A stretch of DNA of 64,000 nt. Origin: Rhabdophis nuchalis (lineage: Eukaryota > Chordata > Lepidosauria > Squamata > Natricidae). The notes beneath the pieces are model-generated. The model was given only the letters and a program-made list of their open reading frames with translations, did not search any database and was not told the DNA's origin. The DNA lies in contig CM077645.1 in the NCBI GenBank assembly GCA_039707465.1, positions 61,599,850-61,663,849 on the forward strand, in the 5' to 3' direction. This document shows, in pieces, positions 48,601 to 60,800 of the stretch (positions are counted from its first letter, which is position 1; each line of letters starts with the position of its first letter). A program made the translations under genes and the position numbers.

Positions 48601-51600
48601 GAAACTTCATTATACTATTCTGATGATGCCTGCATATTAATCCTTTCTCTTTGTAACACTTTTCTCATTTAAAATTACACATTTAAAAAGGGCTGATTCA
48701 AGCCATCTAGTCTACTGTGCCCTTTCACAACCAAGAATCAACATAATATCCTTGATAAATAATTTTCAGACATCTGTTTCAGGACAATCAGTAAAGAGAA
48801 ACCTACCACTTTACTGAAAAATTGCTCTTCTCACTGTTAGATCGTTATTTTTAAGTGGAATTTTTCTTCTTAGAACTTAAATTATTCTATGAGAAAGCCA
48901 AACCTTCAGAGTAATACCATTTAAGGTACTGGAAAGAGCTATAATGTCCTCCATTCTATCTTCTTAAGGCTGAACGTGCCAAGGTGCTTCAGTCTTTCTG
49001 CATAGACTGTAGTTTCTTGAGTTTGATAATACTTGCTATTTTTCAGTGAACCATTTCCAGTCTTTAGGAAACTTTAAAATACAACCATCAGAACTGAATA
49101 CATATTCAGGTTGAGATCTGACCAAAATAGAATAAAGGAAAACTGATAATTTCTTGATTCAGAAAGTAAACTTCTCTTAAAGTAGTATAACAAATACATT
49201 TGCCTTTTTTGCAACAGTAGGTAACACTGCATTGGTTTATTTCTCTTTCACTTATTATTTTAGTGGAGCCAGGAGGCTCAGCAGCAGTGGTGGGTTGCAG
49301 GTGGTACGCCCTGGTACAGTGCTCTGGAAGGCCCGCCCGCCCTCGCTCCTTACCTGTGCTTTAAGCTTATGGCGCATGCGTGACACTCCGCCGAGCAGCT
49401 GGGGCATTGCGGAGGCTTGCAGGGGCATTGCTGGCAAGTACAGCGCATGCCACATGCGTGCATGTGGGTGACGCCAGGGCCGTTCCAACCATACCGGTTG
49501 AAATGGGATCCGAAACCCACCACTGCTCAGCAGTTCCAGTTCCAGAACTTGTCAGCTGGAGAGCTGAACCCAGGTTTAAGACATGAGCTTCATGCAATGG
49601 GATGAGCTACCATTACCTGGCTCAGCTCCTACCTACCTACCAATTTGAAAGCATGCAAGTACGAGTAGATTAATAGGTACCACTTCGGTGGGAAGGTACC
49701 AATGTTCTGCGCGCCTTTGACATATAGTCATGCTGGCCACATAACCATGAAAATTGTCTGGCTCCCTGGACCAAGAAACTGAGATGATCACCATGCCCTA
49801 GAGTCAGACATGACTGAGAGGAAAACCTTTACCTTTTCTATTCAATTTTTTTTTTGCTAGTACATGTAGTCTTTAACATATAACCATTCATTCAATGACT
49901 ATTTAAAGTTACAGCAATGCTGATCTAAGGGACATAAGCCCAGAAGGAAGGAATAAGAATTATTTACTTTGTAAATGTTAGCTTATACCCAAAATTATAA
50001 TTCCTCTTACAAATTCATCAATGATTTATGTTCCTTCGATGAATCAATCTTTTAACTAGAAAATGGGATAATTATTAATCAAATATAAACCTTTTTTTCT
50101 AACAGGAAAATATATTACCAGCAAATACTAAAAATGTAACACAAGGGAAGAAAATAATGCTGTCTGATCTGAATAATTTAGGACTTAAGAAAAATATGAC
50201 AATCAAAGTAAGTTCTGATTTTACCATTCAACGTATTTTGTATAATAAGGTCCACATAGCTATAAAGATCTAGCTAAATTAATACAAGTAGTCCTAACTT
50301 AACAACTTTGTTAACATTCGTTGATAGTGCTAAACAAATGGTAGTTAAAACCGTCCTTAAACTTAGGGAAGTTAAAACCTCCCTGTGGTCACTTGATCAA
50401 CATTCAACTGCTTGGCAATCAGCCTACATTTCAGTACATACTTCAACGTCTCTCACCTGCCTATCTATCCATTCTTCTCCCCCCCCCTCCCCCTTACCAC
50501 CCAATTTCTACCCTTTGGAACACTCTGTCACTGCTGCTTGCCCTCCCTTCCTCGAGTGACATTGTATTATGCTTCTGCTGCTGGTCCAAGATTGCAAGAA
50601 TTCACATAGTCCTGGCTGCCTTTCCTGGGACCGCCATCATGTTTCCTGCACTAACTACACCCACTGCCTCTTCTCTGGCCAGGCCTGGCAAATTCCTCTT
50701 TGGCTGACAAAGCTCTGCTGCACTCTCTGAGCATGTCTTTGGGCCACACCCTCACCCAGTACCTGGATCCCAGGTCAGCATAGAGTGGAAGGTAACATTG
50801 AAAGTCACGTAGCGGCAGCAGGGAGAAAATGGCAGAGCAGGCTGCCCAAAGGATGGAGATGGGGAAGATAAATTGGTGGGAGGAACTGAAGTGGAGGCAG
50901 GGGCAGTGTAGTCTCATCTACAAAAGGGACACCACCACATCTAGCTGGATAATGATTCTGTAAAATCATTTTAATTTCATTCTTGATAAGAATCCTTTAA
51001 ATTTTTATGCTTTGAGTAACTTTTTTCATGCATTCAGTTGTGATAAATATGTACTTGATTGAGTAAATCTAATGTTAAAGACAAGCTTTCAAAAATCGTT
51101 TCTTTTTTAGGGTATAATAACAGATTTTAATAATCCTAGTGAATTCTACATACAAGTCAATTCTCCTGAAGTCCAAAGTAATATTAGAAAACTAACAGTG
51201 AAACTGAAAGATTACAAGGGAATTAATCAAGATAATACTCCTATCAAAGGAGAAGTTGGTGTTGCAAAATATTCTCTGGATCAGGTAAATTAACTTTAGA
51301 GTAGACATACTGACCATTTAGTGTTTTGCAGGGGTTCCACTTTGGGGTACAGCAAGTTTCAGAAGAGGTAGGGGCACTGTTGGCACTTCTTTAATTTAAG
51401 TATGTGTTTTCCTGGAATTTTGCAACATTATGGAAGGCAAGAAGAGAAATTATTTAAGTAGATACTAAATGTGGTATACGCATGCAGGGCATTCAAAAAG
51501 TACCATATTTTTCAGAGTATAAGACGCACCGGAGTATAAGATGCACCCAAGTTTTGAAGAGGCAATTTTTTTGGAAAAGTAGGTAGGTAGAGGGATAGAG

Positions 51601-54600
51601 AGGGAGAGAAAGAGCGAGAAATACAGTAGGTAGGTAGGGAGAGAGAGAGTAGGTAGGTAGGTAGGTAGGTAGGTAGGTAAGTAGAGGGGGGGGAGAGAAA
51701 GAGATACAGTAGGTAGGTAGGGAGACAGAATGTGTAGTTAGGTAGGTAGGTAGATAAAGGGGTAGAGAGAGAGAGTACCATAGGGAGGTAAGTAGGGAGA
51801 GTGTGTAGATAGATAAGTAGGGAGAGGATAGAGAGAGAAATAGAGAGAAATACAGTAGATAAGTAGGGGGAGAGAGAGAGAAGGTGGGTAGATAGAGGGG
51901 AGAGAGAAATACAGTAGGTAGGTAGGGAGAGAGAGTGTGTGTGTGTAGATAGGTAGGTAGAGGGATAGAGAGAGAAAAATAGAGAAATAGAGATAGAGAA
52001 ATACAGTAGATAGGTATGTAGAGAGAGAGAGAAACAGTAGGTAGGTAGGTAGATGTTTCCAGGTGTATTTACCCATGTGCTGGAGAAGGAAATCACTGAC
52101 CACCTTTAGAATAAATCTTTGTTTCTGCAGGCACAGTACTTGAACAACGTAATTCTCATCAATCACTCTAACTAAGCAGCTTTCCAAAAGGGAAAAAAGC
52201 ACCCTTTTTGCATGGTGCAAACCTCCCTCAAACGGCCTGTTTTTTTGCGAAAATGGGCCCGTTTTTCCCCAAATAAAAGGCATGAAGAGCCTTGAGGGGG
52301 CTTGCAGAGTGCTCCTGTGGGAGTGGGGTGCACAAAACAAGGGAAAACTGCCTGTAACTAAACAGCTTTCTAAAAGGGGGGAAAAACACTCTTTTTGCAC
52401 GGTGCAAACCTCCCTTAAACGGGCCATTTTTCGCAAAAATGGGCTGGTTTTTTTGTGAAAAAATAGCATGCACAGTCTTATGGAGGCTTATAGAGTGCTG
52501 CTGGGGGCTGGGGGGGCAAAAACTCGCTTTTTTTGCTCATTTCTGCCCTGCGCCCAGGAGCTCTCTGGAAGCCTCCATAAGGGTATGCGCACGGCCATTT
52601 TGGTGAAGGGACGGGCTTTCAGGAGGCAAAAATGCTGTATTCAATGGATAAGATGCACCCAGATTTTCAGCTTCTTTTTATAGGAAAAAAGGTGTGTCTT
52701 ATACTCCATAAACTATGGTATATTTTTGACTGAACAATTGAAGATGCTATCCTGAAGTATAGATTAGCAGCAATATAGCATTTCTTTTTTATATCAGGTC
52801 AATAGATTCATATTTATTTTTTGACTAAGCGTAATTGTTGTGTTAATAGTTAGTAACTTTTAATTTAGCCAAAGCAAGAAATGTTATAGAAAATTGCAGC
52901 ACAAAGTTATGGGTTTGTTTGTTTTTTAGAGTGAAATAAAAATTGATACTGAGAAAATTAATGAGATGATTCTAATCTTGTTTCTATTGTTTAAAATAGA
53001 TGTCACCTGAAATTTTTCAGATTATTTAAGTGTATAAGTAATATTGAAGTTAATATAATCCTATACGGCCTATTGAAAGGATGTTAGGAAGAACAGATTA
53101 TTTGATTTGTTTCCATTAACTAAATAATTTAAATATACAAAATTATACTGTGAAGTAGTGTTTGAATTGAAGACAACTTCTAGTAAAGAAGCTAATAGTG
53201 AAAAAAAATTCTGCAGCTAAGTAATTTGTTCACATTCAGACTTGGTGCAGGGTACTCATAAAAGAGATAGATATCCTTACAAAGAGCACTCAAGTACTGT
53301 ATATTGACTATGGAAAAAGAGAAAATATACTACTACACAAAATTAAAGGATTGCACGAAGATATTGCACAGATCCCACCCTGCGTAAGTATACGTTTAAA
53401 TATCTAAGAAACTAAGGAAAATATGTTAAGTATCCAAATTTTGGTTTCAAGAGAAAATAATTTTTTTAAATGTAACAAAATATTTTGAAATTTTTAAAAA
53501 TATGTATCAAAAGTTTAGCTGTTTTTGACTTGTGCGGTACTTATGACATGAGAGATTTTTGATGCAATAAATGTTGTCCTGAGTCTTGCTCAAGAATCTA
53601 TAAATGTTGATTTCCATTTTTGGTAATCTGTGAATGCAGAATAAGATTAAGTAGATGTATTGAACACTGGAATAGCTGCACACTCAGATATTTTTTTAAA
53701 AAGTGTTTTAAAAAATACAGAAATTATCATTATTCCCCCCACCCTAGTTACTTGTGTTTTGATTATTCAATAGCTTATGTATATTCTAATAGTAGTGTGC
53801 TGTTTTAAGTTATTTTTAAAGTTATATTTAAAGTAGGATAACCAATTTTCTAAACTACATTTTTTTAGGCCATTAAGTGTCGTGTTGCTAATGTTCTTGA
53901 TACAAAACAGTGGAATGAAAACTACAAGAATATCATTGCTCCAATTCTTATAGGAAAATATTGTTCATTAATTATCACTGATGTTTCGATGGATGATATG
54001 CCTTGCTTTACAGTAGATGCTGTTTTATCAGATTATGGTAAGTTTAGATAACAGTAATAATTTATAGTTTTGTTATAACAATTGTTTTTGAAACAAGAAT
54101 TCTTACAATGAAGTTTAGTGAACAAACTTGAATTTTACAAAATCTACACTATATTCCTGTTTCTATGTCAGAAAACATGTTGAAAGAGAAGAATATGGTT
54201 GAATATTTTGCATAAAAAGTCTTTGTTTACTGTGCTTTAATTTTTTCACACGATTACCCATGGCATTATAAATAAGCAATTTTTTTCCACTTAAAATATT
54301 TTGACTCATTCACATCAGTCAAATATATTTATATTTTATTCCAAAAAAAATCTTAATTTGCAATTCTATTCTTTAAAATTATTTGAAAGCAATTATTTAG
54401 AACCAAGTCTACACAATGTGTAGATAAATTAAAAATAATCATAAAAAACTACCTCACATGCTGATCAGCTGTTTAGTTAGTAGTGGCAGTGAAGCTTAGA
54501 GGCATTCAGTAGCATGTAGTTTGGCTGCTTGGGGGTACCACATGTGACCTGTGGTCCATGGTTTAGAAGCTCACATGAATGCTGTCTGTTGCATTAGGTC

Positions 54601-54834
54601 AATTTTTCATATTTTCATATAAACCTGAAAAAAGATGTCGATGTTTTAAATCAGGGGTCCCCAACCTTTTTTGCACCAGGGACCGGTTTCATTTTAAAGA
54701 AAATTTTGCGGACCGGCTGTGTGGCTCAGCAGTCATGTGACTGGGTGGGCGTGGCCAACTTGGAAAATGTGAAACTCACTTAACAATGGTCTTGGTTAAC
54801 AACCAAACTTTTGGGCTCAATTGTAGTCATAAGT

Positions 54835-54881
<47 letters not shown>

Positions 54882-57800
54882 CTCTCTCTCTCTTTCTCTG
54901 TCTCTTTCTCGCTTTCTTTCTTTCTCTTTCTCTCTCTCTTTATTTCTTTCTTTCTCTCTTTCTTTCTTTCTTTTTCTCTTTCTTTCTCTTTCTTTCACTC
55001 TTTCCCCCCCTCTCTCCCTATTTCTCTTTCTCTCTCTCTCTTTCTCTTTCTTTATTTTTCTCTTTCTTTCTCTTTCTTTCCCTCTTCCCCCCCCTCTCTT
55101 TCCCTACAGTATTTCTCTTTCTCTCTCTTTCTTTCTCTTTCTTTCTTTCTTTCCCTCTTTCTCTCTCCTTCTCTCTCTTTCTTTCTCTTTCTCTCTTTCT
55201 GTCTCTTTTCTTTCTCTTTCTCTCTTTTTCTCTTTCTTTCCTTTCTGTCTCTCTTTCTTTTTTTCTCTCTTTCTCTCTGTCTGTCTGTCTTTCTTTCTCT
55301 CTTTCTTTCTCTCTCTCTCTCCCACTTTCTTTTTCTTTCTTTCTCTTTTTCTTTCTCTCTCTCTGTATCTCCTTTGTTTGCCCATTTGTCACTGTGTGTG
55401 TGTGTGTGTGTGTGTGTGTCTGTCTCGCATTCAGGCACTTAAATCACTCATTCTGTGTCTCTGTCTATCTTTCTCTCCCTCCCTCCCACTCTCTGTCTCT
55501 CTGTGTATGTCTGTCACTCTCTGATTCCCCCCTCCTCCCTGTCTCTCTCTGTGTCTGTGCCTCTCTCTGTCTGTCTGTCTCCCCCCCCCAAGCCTCCTCA
55601 GCTCCTGGAAGTAGCCAGGCCGGCCCGCCAGCCCGCTGACTGTACTTACTTGCTCACTCTCTCACCCATCCACCGGACGAAGGAACCTGGCGTCCGGTGG
55701 GTGAGCAAGCGAGCGAGCGAGCAACCGCGGCCGGCGGGCCAGTGGATTGTTGGGCGCTGCCGCAGCAACTTTCCTTACCCACCCGCTGGCCAGCCTGCCA
55801 CAGTTACTCACTCGCTCACCCACCGGACGCCAGGTTCCTTCGTCCGGTGGGTAGGTGAGCGAGCGAGTAACCGCAGCCGGCGGGCAGGCAGGTTGTTGGG
55901 TCCTGCCGCAGCAACTTTCCTTACCCGCCCGCCGGCCAGCCGGCCACAGTTACTCGCTCGCTCACCCACCGGACGGCAGGTTCCTTCGTCCGGTGGGTAG
56001 GTGAGCGAGCGAGCGAGTAACCGCAGCCGGCGGGCGGGCAGGTTGTTGGGCGCTGCCGCAGCAAGTTTCTTTGCCCGCCCGCGCATGCTTGCTCGCTCGC
56101 TCACCCACCCACCGGACGAAGGAACCTGGCATCCCCATCCCCGCCCGCCGCGCTCACTCGCCTTAGCCTGCCCCGGCCGCCCGGCTGCGCGTTCTGCCCA
56201 GGGGGCTGCCCCCTCCTCCTCCTCTCTGGCCCTGTGGCCCGGTTCCTACCAAGCCACGGACCGGCACCGGTCCGCGGCCCGGGGGTTGGGGATCCCTGTT
56301 TTAAATAATCCTCTCATTTAAGTTAACACGACTTTAAAGTAGACTTCTCCTCCCCTCACCAAAACCTGACAAAAGTTAGGCTTACAGTTAATACAAAAAA
56401 TATATTGTTTTTGATGTAACTTCAAATAACTTCTTTCAGATCGTTTTTTTGATGAAAATCCAAATAACTTCTTTCAAATCATTTTTTTGAAATGTGCATT
56501 ACTGTAGTACTCCAGCGTACATACCATGTCAATCAGTGCCTTGTTTAATTTGTAATACAACATTTATCCTAAAAATTATTCTGTAGTTGGTCAAATATTA
56601 CAAAGGTAGCAATGTCTGCCAAACAACTCTAAAGAAGGCAAGATTATTACAAAAAATCCTTTGATGTTACAGTTCCAAATTGATATTGCTTGGAAGTAAA
56701 TTTTAAACTAGGCAGAATTAATTCTACATGCACTTTGATTTACTGTATTAGTTTCTTTAAATTCTTTCATTTCATTTGTACATCTTAATATACTTCCTAT
56801 GAAGAAAATCTCATTTAAATCATTGGGACTACCACAGAATAAAATAACACTTATACTTTACATACTTTTTTTTAGTTTGCCTTATCACCAACTTAGATTT
56901 GTTTCGATATTTCATTTCTATTCTTCTTATTCAGAATATCAAAAATCTGCATTTTTAAAAAATCCTTCTTCAATTCTTGAATGTCTTTCTTCAGAATTGA
57001 CTCTCAGCTGCCCAAACGTACTGGCCAACATATAGTTCCAAAACAAAATATCCACAGATAAAAATTTAGGTAAAATTTCCCCAAATAAGTAATTAAAAAT
57101 GTAATTTTCCCATTAGACCAGTGGTGGGTTTCAGTTTATTTTACTACTGGTTTGCGCATGTACACATTTTTATGCGCATTCTTCTCTGCATTAGACATAA
57201 AAAAGACCAAAACTAGTAAAAACAAAGTCCTTAAAGTAAAATCAGATATAAACGTAAATTAGATCAAACTACCCCAGATTGAGTTCTGTCACCACTGACT
57301 TCCTTATGGCAAATGTGAAATTGTAATTTAGAGTTCCAAAGTAAATAGTAAGAAAATGAAAAACAGTCATATTAAAATCCAGCAGAGGGTTATAGAATGA
57401 ATCTGCATCCAACCAGTTGATTAAAGTATAAATCAAATAGAAATAAAAACTTCAAAAGGTATAAACAAAAAACTGAAGAAAAAGAGGAAAAGTGCAAACT
57501 TCTGATAGCTCTTACCAAGAATTGCCACCATCAAGATCCCTCTTTTCTGAAGGTTTTACAATCATCTGAGGGCTACCTCGGGTTGTTCCTTGTTGGTCCC
57601 ATTAAAATCTGGGGCACAAGCTGCCAAATATCCAGATTTGGCAACATAATCAATTATTTAATGGTGGGAGATCACCTGTTGCTCAGTATGCTGTCTCGGG
57701 GGAAGACTTGGCCAACATATAGTCCTAAAAGTGCTTTTTCCAGGAGGCAACTGGACTTTCTTGGTTTTTTTCTTTAAAAACTTTTTGCTTCTCATCCAAG

Positions 57801-60800
57801 AAGCTTCTTTAGTTAGAACAGAAGATGGGAAACAGAGCCACATTTCTGACTTCTTGAAAAATCATATCTTAGCCAATTTATAATTTAGCAATAAAAAAAA
57901 TATTGCTGATGAAAACTCTGCTCATATCTTTATAAAACAAATATGCCTAAGAAAATAAAACAAATACATCAAAAACATAAATCCATTTCAGAGTTAGCTA
58001 AAGATGCATGAATTAATATTAACTATTCTAAACCATTTTTAACACATTGTGAACCAACTTCCAAAGGATCAAAAAGCATTTATATTTTTCCATAGTACAG
58101 TAGAGATGCAATATATTTGAGAAATGTTTTGAAAACATTATTTTGCAAATATCTTCGTATAAACTAGATATAATATATGTAGTATATGTATTAATAGGTA
58201 AACACTTGCATGAAATTATTTTGGAAAATATGCATGACCAGAATGCAAAAGCGAAGGATATTAAGAAGGAAACTTCAGTTATGGGTAAGTTCCCTATATG
58301 AAATCAGGCAAAGTTCAAGTCAAGAAATATGCGCTACCTTAGAATATTTGAAGATCTAGGAAGGAAGTACAACATTTTGGGGTTCTCATCCATCCATCTA
58401 ATCTATAAAAGAGGACTGAAAAAGAAAAGAGAATTGCAAATGAATGAACAGCTACACAGCATTGGGAGATGAACTAGAATTTGAATTTTTGAGACAATGG
58501 ACAACTAGTAGGAAATAGTTAATACCTCATCTCAAAGGAATATCAGATCACTTTCCTGATCTGGTCTATTTTGTAGGATTGACAGTAATTTATTAGAATC
58601 AGTGGCATAAAAGCCCTTTACATAAGATAGCAATTTATGCTGCTGAGGCAATATAGTCTTGTAAAACATTTGGGTTTTGTAATAGTACACCTTTCCTTAT
58701 CACTGTTGCAAACAATCTTCTGTAGTCTATTTTTTCCCCTTTTCCGCTCAGTTTTTCTTTTTGTTTGAACATGTTCAGTCTGTATGGTGGGAGGGAATAT
58801 TTTTCCTTTCACTAATGAATTTCATGTACCTTTGTAAACTCTGGTTTGATTGTATTGGCATTCATAGATTGAATACTATAATAGGTAGCAGATACTTATT
58901 TTAATAGTGGTTAGTTAGAAAGATGGAGAATATTTCTACACAGATTCTTAAATACATAACTAGACCTTGCAAATCAGATTTTAATTATCATTTTTGCCTT
59001 AGATTATACTGTGGAAAAAAAATCAATTCTAGAAAAGAAAGTGGAATGGAAAGAACTGGAACATACTGATTGCTTAACTCCAAAGATTGTCTCAGTATCT
59101 ACAGGACATACATTTTTCGGCATGGTTGCCCACATACAAAACCCAGGAAATTTTTTTTGCCAACAGACAGTAAATGGCGGTAAGTCCTCCTCTTATGTTG
59201 AGATATAAATACTTGCGTACCTGTATATTTTCTGCATTTAATAAATTATTGGGATAAGATAGAGATATTTTTGTGTGATATTGAGCATGGGAAGAAAAAG
59301 CATTAAAAATGTAAAATGCAGTCTGAAAATTGTTTTATAATTTATCATGAGCTATATAAATAATTGATTTCAGGTCCCAAATTAAAGACTTAGTAGGATA
59401 AAACGGACAATGTTACTATAATTATGTATTTTTTTAAACATCTTTTGCTCTTTTTTATGTAGCAATTTTGATGTAAGTATATGTGTTGTTAGGCAAACTT
59501 TCTCAGCTTCAAGTATCCCTACGTGAATATTGTGAAAATACCTCGATCACCCCAGATTTTTGCCCAGCAGTAGGAGATGTGTGTTGTGCCCAGTTTACAG
59601 GTATGGAGGAGGAAGAGACTGCTTGAATATTTATTATTATTGTCACCGGTATCATTATGTCATTTCTGTTTGTACTAATCAGGAATCCTTAGTATTATGT
59701 GTCTATTCAAAGAATAGGTCATCAAACCTTTAAAATACTTGGAATCTAATGTTCAGCATAGAAAAGAAACAGTGAGAATAATAGTTAGTCGCTAATATGT
59801 ATTTATTAAGGCTATATAATGCAATTTGAACATAAATCTGCTTGAATTTTATATTAATGATACGAAAGTAAACAAAAGCTGGACTGTTAGATTTCTTAGC
59901 CTGCATTTATCATAGTAAGTTAAAACAAATTAAAACTATTGGTAAAAAAATTAGGATATGATTGCACTATTAAATAATGAGACATTTAACCCTCTTTGAA
60001 GAAATCTGTACCAGCCTTGGAAGTATTATATGACCACAACTAAATCCATTCTCTTTTGGGTGCTGTTTTCTAAAACCAATTTGGTAGGTGATTTTTTAAA
60101 TTCCAGCTTCAGATTTAGCATTGGCACTGAGATGGAAGTATTAGAAGGGAAACAAAAATAGTATGAGACTGTTACTGAAACTTTAGCTATTATAAAAGGT
60201 AAAGCTTGACTTTGGTTCAGCAGTTTTTGGCAAATCTTTCTCTATTCCCTTATGTTTCATGAACCATATATTATTCTTTTGAAGCACAAATATTTTCATT
60301 TTAAACTAAGCAATAAAATAGTTTTCTCGCCTTCTGATAGTCTCAGTGTGCCTTGTTTTTTAAGAGGATAAATTAGAACTGTACCTATTGCCTTTATTTG
60401 TGTATAGGGCACATTATTTTGTGATTTTATTTTTTACATCAAACTTTTATTTTATATTGTATTTTAACATTGCAGTTTTCTTTGTTGTATTACCACTGAT
60501 ACACTTTTAAAGAAGAAATAGTTAAGATTCAATATGACTGACTCTTCCACATTTTTTTCTTCAGAAGATAACCAATGGTATCGGGCAACAGTGATATCCT
60601 TTATTTCAGAGAAAATTGCTTTAGTGGGATACATAGATTATGGAAACGTTGAAATGCTACAGTTAAATAGGCTTCGACCAATTGTTCAGAAATTAATGGA
60701 ATTACCAATGCAAGCTATGAATTGTACCCTAGCAGGTATGAAACAAATAATTATAATTCAGTATTGATGCAACAATGACTTATTGTGAAGAAATCAGGGG

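Larger units (their letters stand above)
51503..52718. mobile_element. TA-flanked DNA transposon (MITE-like) with microsatellite and tandem duplication
   Basis: Inverted termini CCATATTTTTCAGAGTATAAG at 51503 and its partner ending at 52718 (ggtgtgtcttatactcc ... aactatgg) share about 22 of 28 positions. TA lies on both sides (51501-51502 and 52719-52720). A further internal copy of the terminal motif (ggagtataagatgcaccca at 51531) is repeated, inverted, near 52645. The interior holds a (TAGG)n-type microsatellite and two 185-bp tandem units. No transposase. Confidence 0.8.
54652..56298 (-). mobile_element. hAT composite element, copy 2 (inverted), with perfect 8-bp TSD
   Basis: Termini CAGGGGTCCCCAACC (54652) and GGTTGGGGATCCCTG (ending 56298), duplication TTTTAAAT at 54644-54651 and 56299-56306. 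Read in reverse it matches copy 1 (21384-23265): GC-rich head with ccggtgccggtccg, homopurine tract, (GAAA)n, MITE piece with cacaattgagcccaaaa (reverse), and the caaaaaaggttgggg tail. It lies in the intron between the Tudor 1 and linker exons of TDRD1. Confidence 0.92.

Noticed and set aside
54786..55524. Long F/S/L-rich plus frames and K/R/E-rich minus frames
   Set aside because: Translated homopyrimidine/homopurine repeat inside an hAT element; no domain and no splice or start context.
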